Origin: Pseudomaricurvus alcaniphilus
Lineage (GTDB): Bacteria > Pseudomonadota > Gammaproteobacteria > Pseudomonadales > Cellvibrionaceae
NCBI RefSeq assembly: GCF_011440395.1
Contig: NZ_JAAOIX010000001.1
Span: 1 to 64,000, forward strand
Reading direction: 5' to 3'
DNA: 64,000 bases
The position numbers and the translations under genes were made by a program. Positions 63,342 to 64,000 of the stretch are shown piece after piece; positions within the stretch are counted from its first letter, which is position 1; every line of letters begins with the position of its first letter. The notes beneath the pieces were generated by a model. It ran no database searches. It saw nothing but the letters and a program-made list of their open reading frames with translations, and was not told where the DNA came from.

Positions 63342-64000
63342 TGAGTATTCTAGTTATTGCGGAACACGACAATGCCAGCCTGAAGGGCGCTACCCTTAAT
63401 GTCGTAGCGGCAGCCAAGGCTATTGGTGGCGACATCACCATTCTGGTGGCTGGTGCAGATTGCGGCGGTGCCGCCGAAGCGGCTGCCAAAGTGGACGGTG
63501 TCAGCAAGGTGCTGGTGGCTGACAACGCCGCCTACGGCCATCAGTTGGCTGAGAACGTGGCCCTGCTGGTTGCAGAAATTGGCAAGAATTACACCCATAT
63601 CCTGGCACCATCCACTTCCAACGGTAAAAACATTGCCCCCCGTGCTGCAGCACTGCTGGACAGCCAGGCCATCTCTGACATCAGCAGCGTCGAAAGTGCT
63701 GACACCTTCAAGCGTCCTGTTTACGCCGGCAACGTGATTGCAACCGTTCAGAGTTCCGACGCCATCAAGGTTCTCACTGTACGCGGCACTGCATTTGATG
63801 CAGTTGCGGCAGAAGGTGGCTCGGCAACTATCGAGCCGCTGGGCACTGCTACCGACGCCGGCGTTTCTACCTTTGTTGGCGAAGAACTGGCGAAAAGTGA
63901 CCGTCCTGAGCTGACTGCAGCGAAAATCGTTGTATCCGGTGGTCGCGGCATGCAGAATGGCGAAAATTTTGAGATGCTCTACAAAGTGGCCGACAAGCTG
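63341..64000 (+). CDS. etfA: Electron transfer flavoprotein alpha subunit, 3' end cut by the window
   Basis: The first 220 residues are present; the window ends before the FAD-binding C-terminal domain is complete. N-terminal ILVIAEHDNASLKGATLNVVAAAKAIG and the start of the FAD domain IVVSGGRGMQNGENF are typical. Normal length is about 310. Partner of etfB. Confidence 0.95.
   Translation, partial: MSILVIAEHDNASLKGATLNVVAAAKAIGGDITILVAGADCGGAAEAAAKVDGVSKVLVADNAAYGHQLAENVALLVAEIGKNYTHILAPSTSNGKNIAPRAAALLDSQAISDISSVESADTFKRPVYAGNVIATVQSSDAIKVLTVRGTAFDAVAAEGGSATIEPLGTATDAGVSTFVGEELAKSDRPELTAAKIVVSGGRGMQNGENFEMLYKVADKL

Overview
The window is an ordinary gammaproteobacterial chromosome segment with no rRNA, tRNA, CRISPR array, prophage or intact insertion sequence that I can see. 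The GC-rich coding, aceA of the long (531-residue) type, malate synthase G, the c-type cytochrome maturation operon beside FliK-like and FlhB-tail-like genes, a PutA without a ribbon-helix-helix domain, and YeaC, DUF1853, DUF2797, DUF1285 and DUF599 proteins together suggest an aerobic marine or soil gammaproteobacterium close to Cellvibrionales/Pseudomonadales. That placement is an inference from gene content and arrangement, not from a marker gene.

Layout. 1-923: sparse region with a palindrome and a 28-codon, very acidic microgene behind a strong ribosome binding site. 924-12048: housekeeping genes, mostly on the + strand (coiled-coil protein, PLP deaminase/desulfhydrase, cNMP-binding/rhodanese fusion, DUF1853, nadK, metallophosphatase, glpG, yeaC-like, DUF2797, pepN). 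12114-19298: a minus-strand signalling and envelope island: LEA-like lipoprotein, DUF4332 protein, CHASE2 histidine kinase, LysM-FecR protein, OmpR-type regulator, and a lipoprotein built of four repeats. The same 19-bp sequence lies upstream of the two genes that flank the kinase/regulator operon. 19694-25776: small protein, trpS, a block of nested palindromes, bioA, a PilZ protein, ttcA. 25815-37437: M16C protease, DTW protein, DUF599, GIY-YIG, cmoM, DnaJ-domain protein, Na/Pi symporter plus Ppx/GppA, msrA, tesB. 37493-45349: FlhB-tail and FliK-like genes, then divergent ccmABCDEFG plus a small Cys-rich gene. 45366-51718: membrane-anchored glutamate-synthase-like FMN protein, exonuclease, putA. 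51803-52186: three tandem 128-bp repeats. 52243-57641: an ANR/FNR-type promoter for a 46-residue membrane protein, aceA, a LysR regulator and glcB (glyoxylate shunt). 58080-64000: trmH, lipoprotein, DUF1285, ETF-ubiquinone oxidoreductase, etfB and the start of etfA.

How the genes work together. aceA and glcB form the glyoxylate bypass with a LysR gene between them. ETF and ETF-QO pass acyl-CoA dehydrogenase electrons to quinone. PutA feeds proline electrons to quinone and makes glutamate. CcmA-G builds the heme delivery chain for c-type cytochromes, but no ccmH follows. The best candidate for an undescribed system is the 12-19.4 kb island. A CHASE2 kinase, a periplasmic LysM-FecR protein and an OmpR-type regulator are encoded together. 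The flanking envelope gene and the DUF4332 gene share a direct-repeat box typical of OmpR-family targets. The upstream lipoprotein has twelve P-A/T-x-Y motifs at a period of about 23 residues inside four Cys-to-Trp blocks.
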